A stretch of 35,000 nucleotides of DNA, from NCBI GenBank assembly GCA_036169595.1, contig CM069766.1, positions 2,520,001 through 2,555,000 of the forward strand. The letters run 5' to 3'. Shown one piece after another: positions 1 through 12,689 of the stretch (positions within the stretch are counted from its first letter, which is position 1; each line of letters begins with the position of its first letter). The position numbers and the translations under genes were made by a program. The DNA comes from Dictyostelium firmibasis. Taxonomy: Eukaryota; Evosea; Eumycetozoa; Dictyosteliales; Dictyosteliaceae. The notes under the pieces are model-generated. The model saw only the letters and a program-made list of their open reading frames with translations. It made no database searches and was not told the origin of the DNA.

Positions 1-420
1 TTGACTTTTATTATGGAATGGACCTGTGTGTTTTTTAACTATACTACCATTTGAAAAACTAACCACAGTTGGAAAACTTTGAATTTTTAAATACTTTGCC
101 AAATCATATTCCTCATCAAAATCAACAGTTACTAATTCTATTGACCCATTTTTTTCTTTTATTGCTTCAAATAAATCTTTATTTAAGAATTTTGAGGGAG
201 TATAGTAACTTTTATTTTTTAATTTTTTTTTTTTTGGAATTAATATTTGTTTTTTTTTTTATAAAAATAATTTATAAATAAAATTATAAAAAGTTTACCA
301 TGGTCTAATATCTACAATAACAGGTTTTTTTGATTCAAGTACAAGTTCTTTAAATGAAGACTTGGTGGCATATTTTTGAGAATTAAGATTAACTATACTT
401 TTACTAATATTTCTAATCAT
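1..420 (-). CDS. Thioredoxin-fold protein without active-site cysteines (3' end outside window)
   Basis: Read on the minus strand with exon 1 at 420-299, intron 298-209 (GTAAAC...AAAAG) and exon 2 from 208 to the window edge, so the C-terminus is missing. The start MIRNISKSIV and the Ser/Lys-rich first 20 residues would suit a mitochondrial presequence. The fold is recognisable from the beta strand KKPVIVDI (residues 31-38), the acidic strand VTVDFDEE and the cis-proline segment QSFPTVVSF. Where thioredoxins have WCGPCK, this protein reads YYTPSK (residues 42-47), so both redox cysteines are replaced (Tyr43 and Ser46). It is therefore unlikely to be a dithiol oxidoreductase. It is the close paralogue of the next gene at 992-1493, with the intron at the same codon and phase 2. 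A structural or chaperone-like role is inference. The alternative is a young pseudogene, but the visible frame is clean. Confidence 0.8.
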
Positions 421-991
421 TTTTAGTGACTTTTGGATGTTATATTATATGTGTGATAAATAAGAATGATTATTAAAAAAAAATTTTTTTTCTTTTTTTT
501 TAAAAAAAATTACTTTTTATAATTAAAATAAAAATTTAGTTACAAATAAAAAATAAAAAAAAGAAAAAACAACATGTGACATTGGGTGTTTTTTTTTTTT
601 TTTAAAATTGTTTTTTTATTAATTGCCGATAAAAATTAAATTTTAATTAAAGAAAAAAAAATATCCAATTAATATTATGTTTAGTGTTAATTAGTTATTT
701 TTTTTCAAAAACAGATTTAAGATTTTAATTTTATTTTAATGTGTTTATTTTTTTGTTAGCCCTTGTCAAAAAAAAAAAAAAAAAAGAACAAATCAAAAGC
801 AGATAATTGGTGATGTTTTGTAACTGTTTTATTTATGGTTACTCGCTATTTTTTTTATTTTTATTTTTTTTTTCACTTTAATTTTTATTATTATTAAAGG
901 TTTTTTTATTTTTTATTTTTTTTTTTAACTTTGATTTTTATTTTATTAATTTTATTATTATTATTTTATTTTATTAATTTTATTATTATTA
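421..991. other. Intergenic region between the two thioredoxin-like genes
   Basis: No credible gene is seen. The stretch consists of A and T homopolymers and TTTTA-like simple sequence. Both flanking genes run leftward, so it should hold the 3' end of the right-hand gene and the promoter of the left-hand one. A slightly less AT-rich island at about 785-850 has no open frame or RNA fold that I recognise. Confidence 0.6.
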
Positions 992-1493
992 TTATTTTTG
1001 ATCAAGTTGGTCCAAATATCTTTTAATTTGAGGTGGTGGGATGGCACCAAAGAATTTGAAAACTGGTTCACCTTTTGAAAAACCAAAAACACATGGAATG
1101 CTGGTAATGGAGTAGTTTTCAGTTAATGCTGGTTCTTGATCTATATCTAATTTAACAAAATCGATATTTCCTTTTTCACCTACTGCTTTTTCTAATGCTG
1201 GCTCAAGTATTTTACATGGTGAACACCATCTAACATGATATATAAATATGTTACATATTAGTTCCTCTTTTTTTTTTTTTTTTTTTCTATTTATTTACTT
1301 TTAAAATAAAACAATGATATTTTGTAAAATAAAAGAAAACAACATACGCAGCACTGAATTGAACAACGACTGGTCTTTTTGCTTCTAAAACTAATTTACC
1401 CCATGTATCCTTTGTAACATGGGTAACATAGTTACGAGTATTTGAAAATGATGATAATGCTACTCTATTTACAAAATTTAAACTTTTTAACAT
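992..1493 (-). CDS. Thioredoxin, probably mitochondrial (WCSPC active site)
   Basis: Two exons on the minus strand: 1493-1348 and 1229-992, with intron 1347-1230 (GTATGT...TTAG, phase 2, inside the alanine codon before the active-site Trp). The 127-residue product has the complete thioredoxin core: strand RPVVVQFSAA, active site WCSPCK (Cys51 and Cys54), strand IDFVKLDID, cis-Pro segment SITSIPCVFGF and the C-terminal helix IKRYLDQLDQK. The first ~25 residues are rich in Leu, Ser, Asn and Arg with no acidic residue, fitting a mitochondrial targeting peptide. It would reduce protein disulfides using thioredoxin reductase. Start choice: an in-frame ATG lies further upstream at 1589, but the extra residues are translated AT-rich leader (FYFFILFYFIY), so ATG 1493 is preferred. 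Ser replaces Gly in the usual WCGPC. Confidence 0.88.
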
Positions 1494-1770
1494 TTTTTTT
1501 ATATATATTATATTATTTTTTGAATGAACTTGGGAATAAATAAAATAAAACAAAATAAAAAAATAAAAAAAATTATTTTTTTTGCACAATTTTTTTGAAA
1601 AAATTGTTTTTTATTTTATTTTTTTGTATTTTCTCGAAAATTGTTATAGTGAATGAAATGAATAATTATGCAATATTTCTTCTTTATCTTGATCCTTGAG
1701 TTTAGTTATTTTTTATAATTCACCTAATAATAATTAATGTTAAAATTATCTTGCCCCTATTTTTAAAGAA

Positions 1771-1773
1771 AAA

Positions 1774-1804
<31 letters not shown>

Positions 1805-1819
1805 TAAAAATAAAAATAA
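1771..1819. repeat. (AAAAAT)n simple repeat
   Basis: Roughly eight imperfect head-to-tail copies of a six-base A-rich unit in the divergent intergenic region. It is ordinary dictyostelid simple sequence. Confidence 0.85.
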
Positions 1820-2096
1820 TTTTATGACCTTTTTTAGTAGTACTACTCATAAATTTTTTTTTTGGTGATGCCTCTAAAAAACAACAAACACAATATTAGA
1901 ATTTGTGACTTTATTGAAATTTTATGGCAATTTTTGCGAAATTAAAAAGGGATTTTTTGTAAGGAGTTTAATCGATTATCAATCAATAGACATTTTTTTC
2001 GTTAAAGTTCAAAGTTATTATCAAATGGGGTTATTTTCAAAAAAAATTAAAAATTGTGGAGATTTGGTAAAAATGAATTAATATAAAACAAACAAC

Positions 2097-2116
2097 ACCT
2101 CTGTTCTTGAAGAGGT
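2097..2116 (+). other. Perfect 6-bp hairpin followed by a T-rich tract
   Basis: ACCTCT (2097-2102) and AGAGGT (2111-2116) can pair around an eight-base loop, and a long T-rich stretch follows at once. It lies about 100 bases upstream of the SAP18 start. The shape resembles the end of a small RNA or a leader hairpin, but no RNA family is recognised and chance is possible. Confidence 0.3.
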
Positions 2117-2212
2117 TTTTTATTTTTATTTTTTTTTATTTTTATTTTATTTTATTTTTTTTTATTTTTTTTTTTTTTTATAAATTTTGTGAATTGATAA
2201 AATTATACTTAA

Positions 2213-2818
2213 ATGACTAACAAAGGAGGAGGTTTCTCTCATCATAACTATCAATATAATAATAATAATAGTACTAATGCAGGCAGTGGAAGCAATAATG
2301 GTAATTTAGGAATACCAACACTTAATAGAGAAAGGATCTGCCCATTTTTATTAAGGGTTTTTATTAAAGAAGGTTCATTTCATAGTCCAAGTGAATTTTC
2401 ATCTAGAAATGTACCTGAAAAAGATGAAATTCAAATTTATACATGGTACAGTTCATTTTTTTTTTTTTAAATATTATATTTATATTATTCCAATTTCTAA
2501 TTTTTTTTTTTATTCAATAAAAGGAGAAATGCTTCATTAAAAGAAATTACAATATTAATTAAAGAAACATATAAATTAGCAAGACATAAAGAGTCTAAAT
2601 TTGAATTTGCATTCATATACCCAGATTCTAAGGGTGTATATGTCTCAAAATCAATTGGTACAGTATTTTCAAATAAGAAATCAGAGGATGATTTCTTAAC
2701 TTTGGATGAACTATTTTTCAATTATCAATATTTAGACGTATCATTATCAATACCAGAATCATCATCTTCATCAATTTCATCACCAACTTCACCATCTTCC
2801 CCAAAAACTAATAATTAA
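2213..2818 (+). CDS. sap18: SAP18 homologue (Sin3-associated polypeptide of 18 kDa)
   Basis: Two exons, 2213-2445 and 2524-2818, with intron 2446-2523 (GTACAG...AAAAG, phase 2, splitting a Trp codon); 175 residues. An Asn/Gly/Ser-rich N-terminal tail of about 37 residues is followed by the diagnostic SAP18 core: RERICPFLLRVFIKEG, EFSSRNVPEKDEIQIYTW, then across the splice RNASLKEITILIKETY, FEFAFIYPDSKGVYVSKSIG and the late strand FFNYQYLDVSLSIPE. A Ser/Pro-rich tail ends the protein. In animals and plants SAP18 adopts a ubiquitin-like fold and works in the Sin3-HDAC complex and in the ASAP/PSAP exon-junction complexes. That role is transferred from the family. The intron falls directly after the hallmark IYTW. 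Confidence 0.93.
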
Positions 2819-3020
2819 ATGTTACAAAAAAAAAAAAAAATTAACACTTAGTAATAAATAAAAAGAGGAAAAAAGATATTAGTGTGTATATTTATATAAT
2901 AAAACCAACAAGAAATTTTTTTAAATTTTTTTATTTTGTGTGAGAAATGGAGTAATATGTTTAGCCATTCTAAACTTAATTACTTTATTTGTTTATTTTC
3001 TAGTATTATTAATATTGTTT

Positions 3021-3861
3021 TTAATTTCTAAATCTATTTCTAATTGATAAATAATAAAGGAAGCCATAAACACCACCACAAAGATGACCAACATGACAAA
3101 TACCAGTTTGTTTTCTATAAACTTCATTGTATAAATCGTATGCAAAATAAGCAGATACTAAAAGTGCGGCAGGAATTGGAACCAAACCATATAAACTTAG
3201 GCTCATTTTTGGATATAACCAAGCGAATACCATTAAAACACCACTTGTTGCACCTGATGCACCCAATGCTCTTGTATTCTGTAAACGTTTTTGATCATAG
3301 TAATTTCTACCTTTATTATAAAACTTTTGAATGGCTAAAAATCCAATGCCTGATAAAATACCTGCGCCCATATACAATCCAAAAAATGCAGAACTACCAA
3401 TAGTATGCATTACATGTGGTCCTAATGAATATAGTGCCAACATCTATTTTTTTTTTTAATTATAAAATAAAAATTAGAAATTAGTTTTATCTCATTGGTT
3501 TCAAATTATTTCAATAGTGTCTTCTAATAATTACATTAAACTAGTTGATTTTAAATAATAATAATGATTTTTTTGATCGTGATAATAATGTGGTTAGTAC
3601 GAATCAATATTATTATATTTTTTTTATTTTTTTTCTATAATTAATAATAATAATTACGAGTAAATGGTATCCATCTATATGAGCAAACATACTTGTCAAA
3701 AGTGTAATTGGTTGATTTTTGAAATTATCAAGACTTAACATGAAATTCTTTCCAATCATTCTTTCAAAACTATATGAATCATCACTATTGATATATACTG
3801 AAAAAATTTGTATTAAATCAAAATTCAAAAAAAAAAAGTGTATTGATATTGATATTGATAT

Positions 3862-3894
<33 letters not shown>

Positions 3895-4334
3895 ACGATA
3901 ATGAATTTGAAAAAAAATTTATTACAAAGTTACTTACACCAAGTCAAAACATTTACAGCAATTAAACCAATAATAATATCCGATTTCTTTGCTGATTTAA
4001 AATATTTATCTTTTCTTTCTTGATCCCATTCTTCGTGTTTGAATTCCAATGAAAATTTAGTTATATTTTTATTATATATTCTCTTTGATTCAAATGATTC
4101 AACTGATGATGATGATGATAATGATGATGATGATGGTGATGAAATTTTATTTACCAATGTTGATGTAAAGTCTCTAACTTGTGAAAATGATAATGCACTA
4201 ATATTTCCATTATAAGTAATTTGTTTATTTAATTTTCTAAAGATAGATTGTTGTTTTTGAAATTTTGGTGTATAAAATATTGTGTGTATTAAACAACTAT
4301 TGTTTTTCATAAATTTATTAAATCCTTTATTCAT
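3021..4334 (-). CDS. PARL-type mitochondrial rhomboid protease
   Basis: Read as four exons on the minus strand: 4334-3938, 3797-3658, a six-base microexon 3540-3535, and 3443-3021; 321 residues. Introns start GTAAGT, GTAATT and GTAATT and end CAG, TAG and TAG. The N-terminal ~100 residues are Ser/Asn/Lys-rich, fitting a mitochondrial presequence. The rhomboid core follows: membrane segment IIIGLIAVNVLTW, PITLLTSMFAHIDGYHLLF with the His...Asn helix, the catalytic serine motif LGASGATSG (Ser244), and the catalytic histidine in CHVGHLCGGVYG (His301). Order and spacing match human PARL, an inner-membrane protease that cleaves transmembrane segments of mitochondrial proteins. The microexon supplies Phe-Asn, giving the family's HxxxN motif; without it the conserved Asn is absent. 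Exon 1 to exon 2 joins in phase 1. Confidence 0.88.
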
Positions 4335-4701
4335 ATTGTTTTATTTTAAACAAAACAAAGTTTAACACAACAAAAAACAATGAATTTTTTTTTTTTTTTT
4401 TTCAAACACGAAATTTATGATAAATATTTTTTTTTTTAAAAAAAAAATATTAACATTTTTTTGTAAATAACATGTTTATAATTTTTTTTATTTTTATTTT
4501 TTTTTTTTTTCAAAAAAGTCTTTCACTTAATTTAAAATTTCGCCTCATTTAGTCTGTAGTTTTTAAAGTGACAAACTTCTATTTTAAAATAAAATAAATT
4601 AAATTAAATTAAATTAAAATAAAATATATTAAAATAAAATAAATAATAATAAAATAAAATAAATAATAAAAAATATTAAAATTAGGTAACTTTTCTTTTT
4701 T
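4335..4701. other. Intergenic region, AT-rich
   Basis: No gene is seen. It holds T and A homopolymers and short AAATAAAAT-type repeats at about 4585-4680. Both neighbours run leftward, so it holds the promoter of the rhomboid gene and the 3' end of the secreted-protein gene. Confidence 0.6.
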
Positions 4702-5715
4702 TTATTTTGAACAATATGTTTTTTTAAATAATTTTTGGGTGAGTTGGTGGGAAGATGATTTTGGGTTATAGTTTAAGAAATTTATTCTATTTTCAATTGT
4801 ATAAAAAAGACCGCCACTATCACCACCACCATCATCATCACCACCACTAGTTACACCACCAGAGGTGGCAGAGGTGGCAGTTGTAACACCACTAGTTTCA
4901 GTTGTACCTGTATCAGTGTCACCTGCTGAAGAAATGCCACTATTACCTGTACTTGAAGAGCCACCAGAATCAATAGTTCCACTACCACCACCGGTTGATT
5001 GACCAGTTGATTGATCACCACCAGTTGATTGACCACTTGATTCGCCACTACCTCCACTACCTCCACTTGAAAATCTAAGACCTTTAATTAAAATTGGGCC
5101 ATTTTTAAATTGTGAACATTCTTGACTAATTTGTTCAATTGGATTTAATTGTTTTTTAATGTATGGATTATCATTGATACAATGGTATGAAGCTTTATCA
5201 TTCAATTTATAATTAACATTTAAATGATTTGTAAAATATTGAATTAAAGGAGAATTTGATGAAGAACATGTTTTTTCTAATGTAAAACTATTAACAATTG
5301 ATTTTATACTTATGTAAGGTGAATTCTTTGTAATTGATATCTTATAGTAAATTGGTGAAGATAATGAAGTCTTTGAATCTAAATTTATATATTCACTAGA
5401 GATACATGATCCAATTTTACTTGTAAATGATGGTTGTAAAATTTTGGTTTTATTTAAATTACAACTATCTTGAATATTAAAATATTTAAAAACTGTCCAC
5501 TCTATAACATTTTTTGGTTTCAATGTGAATAAATAGTTTTGATGAGAATCTATAGATGGTAAACATGTTGATAATAATCCTGAATATCCAATACCAATCT
5601 CATCACCTAAACATTCATCATTCAAATAGGGTATGAAATTTACATATTCATTACCACTAGATTCATTAATTAATATATTTATAATTAATATTAACAACAA
5701 AATAAATAGTTTCAT
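4702..5715 (-). CDS. Secreted protein with Gly/Ser/Thr linker, function unknown
   Basis: Single-exon frame of 337 residues beginning with a clear signal peptide (MKLFILLLILIINILINESS). The mature domain, about residues 22-215, has ten cysteines and Asn-linked glycosylation sites and contains DECLGDEIGIGYSGLLSTC near its start, a pattern I associate with dictyostelid extracellular proteins but cannot name. Residues ~217-300 are a low-complexity Gly/Ser/Thr/Gln linker with repeated STGG and SGG units. A short tail of about 37 residues ends in TYCSK. There is no membrane segment or evident GPI signal after the linker, so secretion to the medium or matrix is inferred. The linker composition resembles spacers in dictyostelid matrix proteins. 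No catalytic motif is recognised. Confidence 0.75.
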   Translation of the reverse strand: MKLFILLLILIINILINESSGNEYVNFIPYLNDECLGDEIGIGYSGLLSTCLPSIDSHQNYLFTLKPKNVIEWTVFKYFNIQDSCNLNKTKILQPSFTSKIGSCISSEYINLDSKTSLSSPIYYKISITKNSPYISIKSIVNSFTLEKTCSSSNSPLIQYFTNHLNVNYKLNDKASYHCINDNPYIKKQLNPIEQISQECSQFKNGPILIKGLRFSSGGSGGSGESSGQSTGGDQSTGQSTGGGSGTIDSGGSSSTGNSGISSAGDTDTGTTETSGVTTATSATSGGVTSGGDDDGGGDSGGLFYTIENRINFLNYNPKSSSHQLTQKLFKKTYCSK

Positions 5716-6219
5716 TATTTATAAGGTGAATGTATTAAAAAAAAAAAAAAAAAGAAAAAAAAAAAAAAAAAAGTTCAATTGGAAAAAATATTTTCAAAAA
5801 TTTTTTTTAGTTTTCAAAAAAAAAAAAAAAAAAAAATAGATATTTATTTTATTGAAATTTTGGGAGAAATTAAAAAATGCGAATACCATTTGATAATTAC
5901 TTTGCATTTTCTTTTTAAAAATAGATGGCAAAAAATAAAAAAAATAGATTTTTAAAAAATATTGAAATAAAAATGATAGTAATAAAATAAAAAAATAAAA
6001 AAATAAAAAAATAAAAAAAAAGGGGGTTATAATTTTGTAAGCATACAAACAATATAAAAAATATAAACAATTTTGAAAATTTATTTATTTTTGAGAGATA
6101 AAAAAATTAGGGTGGAAAAAATGTGCCATACACTTTTTTATTTAAAAAAAAATAAGATAAATAATATAAAAAAAAATTTTAAAAATAAAATACACACTTT
6201 TTGTATAAATGAATATTTA

Positions 6220-6257
<38 letters not shown>

Positions 6258-6370
6258 AATTAATATTAATTTAACGTACTAATGAAATTTTTATATATAT
6301 ATTTAAATAATAATTATTAATAATAAAAAAAAAAAAAAAAAAAACAATAAAACAATAAAACAATAATATT
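5716..6370. other. Divergent intergenic region, homopolymer-rich
   Basis: It separates a leftward and a rightward gene and should hold both promoters. Almost all of it is A-runs, T-runs and short AT repeats, with a T-run of more than 25 at about 6220-6253. Open frames here are translated homopolymer. No RNA gene is seen. Confidence 0.6.
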
Positions 6371-9889
<3,519 letters not shown>

Positions 9890-10163
9890 TTGTATAAAAT
9901 AATTAAAATCTTTGGTTTTCAAAAAAAAAAATATAAAAATAAAAAAAAATAAATGTTTTTATTAAAATAAACTTTTTTAAAAAAATTCATATTACAACAT
10001 GAGAATGATTTTCTTGAAAGTATGCAATAATTAAAAGGGAATGAAAAAAAAAAAAAAAATTAAATAATATTTCTATTTCAATGTCTAACCTATTAAAGGG
10101 GAAGTTTTATTTTAATGTTACAATTATTCTTCTCTGGTCCCCTTAGCTTTTATCACCAAACTT

Positions 10164-10421
10164 TTACTCAATTGGTGGTGGTCTCCATGGTGGTGGTGGT
10201 GGTGGAGGTGGAAGTCCATCCCAAGTACTATGGTTATATCCAAAGGAAATAGTTGAAGATGATTTTGAGGAAACAGCAGAGCTTGAAGAGCTTGACTTGC
10301 TAGCCCCAAAGGAGAGCTTTGTCAAAGCATCTATAAAAATAATTAATTTTTCAATATTAATATTATTTTTAAAAAAAAGAAAAAAATAATAATTTTATAA
10401 TAATAATTTACCAATTAACAT
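10164..10421 (-). CDS. Serine-rich poly-proline microprotein, copy 1
   Basis: Two exons on the minus strand: 10421-10412 (MLI plus one base) and 10330-10164, intron 10411-10331 (GTAAAT...TATAG, phase 1). The 58-residue product starts MLIDALTKLSFGASKSSSSS, has a Ser-rich middle and ends in SFGYNHSTWDG, LPPPPPPPPW and RPPPIE. There is no signal peptide, no membrane segment and no cysteine. I do not recognise a named family. The Ser-rich N-terminal half leading to SFG is faintly like the start of the dictyostelid hssA/2C/7E microproteins, but the glycine-rich tail is replaced by proline. Eight prolines could bind profilin, SH3, WW or EVH1 domains; that is inference. It is convergent with the large gene at 6371-9889 and forms an inverted pair with copy 2. 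Confidence 0.8.
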
Positions 10422-10520
10422 GATTTTTTTTTTTTTTTAAAATTACAAATATAAAATAATTGAAAAAATTAGTGGTACAGATAATAGTAATAATAGTAAT
10501 AATACAAAAAGGTTTATTTT

Positions 10521-10561
10521 GGAATGATTTTTTTTTTTTTAAAATTTCTTCTTTTTATACT
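10521..10561 (-). promoter_or_regulatory. Core promoter of microprotein copy 1 (TATA + ATCATTCC)
   Basis: On the minus strand AGTATAAAAAG (TATA beginning at 10559) is followed 31 bases later by ATCATTCCAAAA (from 10528). Copies 2 and 3 have the same pair at 30 bases. This is the distance expected between a TATA box and a transcription start. The ATG is about 107 bases further downstream. Confidence 0.65.
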
Positions 10562-10654
10562 CTTTTTTTTTTTTTTTTTTTTTAGATATTTACAAGCCAA
10601 TCATTTTTTCATTGATTTTAATTCCTTTTTTTTTTATTTTCTTTTTATTTTCTT

Positions 10655-10668
10655 TTTCTTTTCTTTTC

Positions 10669-10690
<22 letters not shown>
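10655..10690. repeat. (TTTTC)n pentanucleotide repeat
   Basis: About seven copies of TTTTC within a longer pyrimidine tract upstream of microprotein copy 1. Confidence 0.85.
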
Positions 10691-10701
<11 letters not shown>

Positions 10702-10892
10702 ATTTTTTTTGCATTTTTTTCAAATTTATGATATTAAAAGAAAAGTTCTTTGGTTGGTGGACTAGCGACCTTTAATTTTTTTGTGAAATTTTTTTTTTTT
10801 TATGATGATATATTGAGATACTTTTTTTTGTGAATTTTTTTTCCGAAGCAAAGATTTTCAACTATTGTTTGTGATTGGACGGATAAGTTTTT

Positions 10893-10926
<34 letters not shown>

Positions 10927-11072
10927 TTATTTTAATATTTAAATTAATTTTTTTGCAAATATTGGATATTTTAAATACTTTAAGTGGTAGTACTATTGAT
11001 CCAATGAAAAGAGTGTTATATTCAATACTGAAAAATCTCAACTTTTTAAAATCATCAACTTAACACATTTTC

Positions 11073-11109
<37 letters not shown>

Positions 11110-11533
11110 AATTTTGAAAATATAATTATAAAAATTGTTTTTTCACCAGGATTTTGAAAACTAGTTAAGAATTTCAAAAAAAAAAAAAAGAAAATAATAT
11201 ATAGATTAAATTATATATTAAATATTCTTGAATTATTTGGATATTTAATTTTTATTAAAAATAATTTTTTTTTTTTTTTTTTTAATTAATTTTTTTAAAG
11301 ATATTTATCACACCATTATATCTTTGAAAAACTTAAAAAACTTAAAAAATTAAAATTTAATTTAAAAAAAAAAAATTCCAATAATATCATATCAAAAAAA
11401 GAAAATTCTTTGAAGATAATTTCTTGTTCAGTCAACAATTCTTTTTAAAAAAAAACTGATTAAAAAATTGATAAAATAAAAAGAAAATATGTGAAAAAAA
11501 AATTGAAAAAAAAAATTAAATCGCAATTTAAAA

Positions 11534-11577
11534 AGTATAAAAGGAAAAAAATTTAAAATTTAAAAATCATTCCAAAA
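11534..11577 (+). promoter_or_regulatory. Core promoter of microprotein copy 2 (TATA + ATCATTCC)
   Basis: AGTATAAAAGG at 11534 with TATA starting at 11536, then ATCATTCCAAAA starting at 11566, exactly 30 bases on. It lies about 115 bases upstream of the ATG. The pair is conserved with copies 1 and 3. Confidence 0.7.
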
Positions 11578-11690
11578 CATTTATCTTTGTACCAATACCT
11601 TTTAAAAAAATATTCTATATATATATATATATTATTTGTAACAATACTTCCATTTTTTTTTTATTTATAAACTTTTAATTTAAATTCATA

Positions 11691-11949
11691 ATGTTAATTG
11701 GTAATTATTAAAATAATTGAAAAAAAATAAAAATTTAATAAAAAATAAAATAATTATTAACCTAAATTTATTTAATTTTTAGACGCTTTGACAAAGCTCT
11801 CCTTTGGGGCTAGCAAGTCAAGCTCTTCAAGCTCTGCTGTTTCCTCAAAATCATCTTCAACTATTTCCTTTGGATATAACCATAGTACTTGGGATGGACT
11901 TCCACCTCCACCACCACCACCACCATGGAGACCACCACCAATTGAATAA
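11691..11949 (+). CDS. Serine-rich poly-proline microprotein, copy 2
   Basis: Exons 11691-11700 and 11783-11949, intron 11701-11782 (GTAATT...TTTAG, phase 1, after the first base of codon 4). The 58-residue product is identical in sequence to copy 1 on the opposite strand, including the C-terminal YNHSTWDGLPPPPPPPPW. The exon-2 DNA is 165/167 identical to copy 1, yet the introns and 5' leaders cannot be aligned beyond AT-richness. The 3' flank shares AATAATTGTA, an AATAAA polyadenylation-type signal and a 20-base block with copy 1. Another frame over the same DNA is open for 77 codons with a His run, but it lacks independent support. Function unknown. Confidence 0.82.
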
Positions 11950-12658
11950 AAGTTTAACTTTAATCACCAAAGGGATCAATAATAGAAGAAGAATAATTGT
12001 ATATTATTTAAATAAAATTTACCCTTTAATAGGTTAGACATTAAATTCTTAATTAGATGAAAATCCAATTTTTTTTTTTTTTATTCATTCATTAATTACC
12101 TTTTTATTTTTTCTTACTTTTAAGAAAATCAATCTCATTTTTTTTTTTTAGTTATGTTGTTATATTAACTTTATAAAAAAAAAAAAAAAAATTTGGTTAT
12201 TATATGAATTTTTTATTAAAAATAAAAAACAAGCATTTCTTTTCTAACTATATTCTATTCGAGGAAAAGATTTTGGATAACCATAACAACACTACAAATT
12301 CTCAAAAAAAAAAAAAAAAAAAATTAAAAAATAAATAAAAATTTATGTCAATTTTATATGCACTAAACTAATATTTTTTGAGATTTTGGGGGAAAAGTGA
12401 GTTTTTTTTTTTTTTATATGTTTTGTGTCAACATTTTTTTTTTACGAAATTTATCAATATATTTTTATTTTTTTTTTTTTTTTGGCTGAATCTCTTTTCT
12501 TTATTCTTTTAATTAATTTATTTACACTATTTTATTCATTCCACAATAAAGTTTCTTTGAAAAAAATTGAAGTTCAAAATAGTAATTATAAAAAATAAAA
12601 AAAATTCAAACTGATTTTCGATAAGAAATTATAAAAAAGATGATCATCAAAAAAAGAG

Positions 12659-12689
<31 letters not shown>

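Larger units (their letters stand above)
1494..2212. other. Divergent intergenic region between thioredoxin and SAP18 genes
   Basis: About 0.7 kb separating two divergently transcribed genes, so it should contain both promoters. It holds homopolymers and a hexanucleotide AAAAAT array at about 1771-1819. The part at 1860-2095 is less monotonous, but no coding frame or known RNA gene is recognised in it. Confidence 0.55.
10422..11690. other. Divergent intergenic region between microprotein copies 1 and 2
   Basis: Promoter-containing spacer between two head-to-head paralogues. It contains the core elements listed separately, a (TTTTC)n array at about 10655-10690, and T-runs at about 10898-10923, 11079-11105 and 11266-11283. 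No further coding frame or structured RNA is recognised. Confidence 0.6.
10164..11949. repeat. Inverted repeat: exon 2 of microprotein copies 1 and 2
   Basis: The arms are 10164-10330 (minus sense) and 11783-11949 (plus sense), both 167 bases. They differ at two positions only, GAT/GAC in codon 4 and GAG/GAA in the last codon, both silent. Homology continues into the 3' flank, where both copies share a 20-base block around CCCTTTAATAGGTTAGACAT. The spacer between the arms is about 1.45 kb. Confidence 0.93.

Noticed and set aside
1494-1589. Upstream in-frame ATG for the thioredoxin at 992-1493
   Set aside because: The added residues are translated AT-rich leader (Phe/Tyr/Ile/Lys/Asn) and would bury the likely mitochondrial presequence.
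3044-3403. Plus-strand frame of 119 codons, His/Lys-rich
   Set aside because: Antisense to the last exon of the rhomboid gene, which has the catalytic Ser and His motifs.
11804-12037. Frame with a His run (MGLASQALQALL...) present in both inverted copies
   Set aside because: It appears twice only because the DNA is duplicated. The +1 frame is shared by all three copies and has a consistent exon structure, start and promoter, while this frame diverges after the repeat and has no equivalent with its start in copy 3.
12240-12300. Possible decayed fourth microprotein copy (TTTTGGATAACCATAACAAC resembles TTTGGATATAACCATAGTAC)
   Set aside because: The similarity covers under 20 bases and no flanking poly-proline or WDG codons follow; chance is likely.
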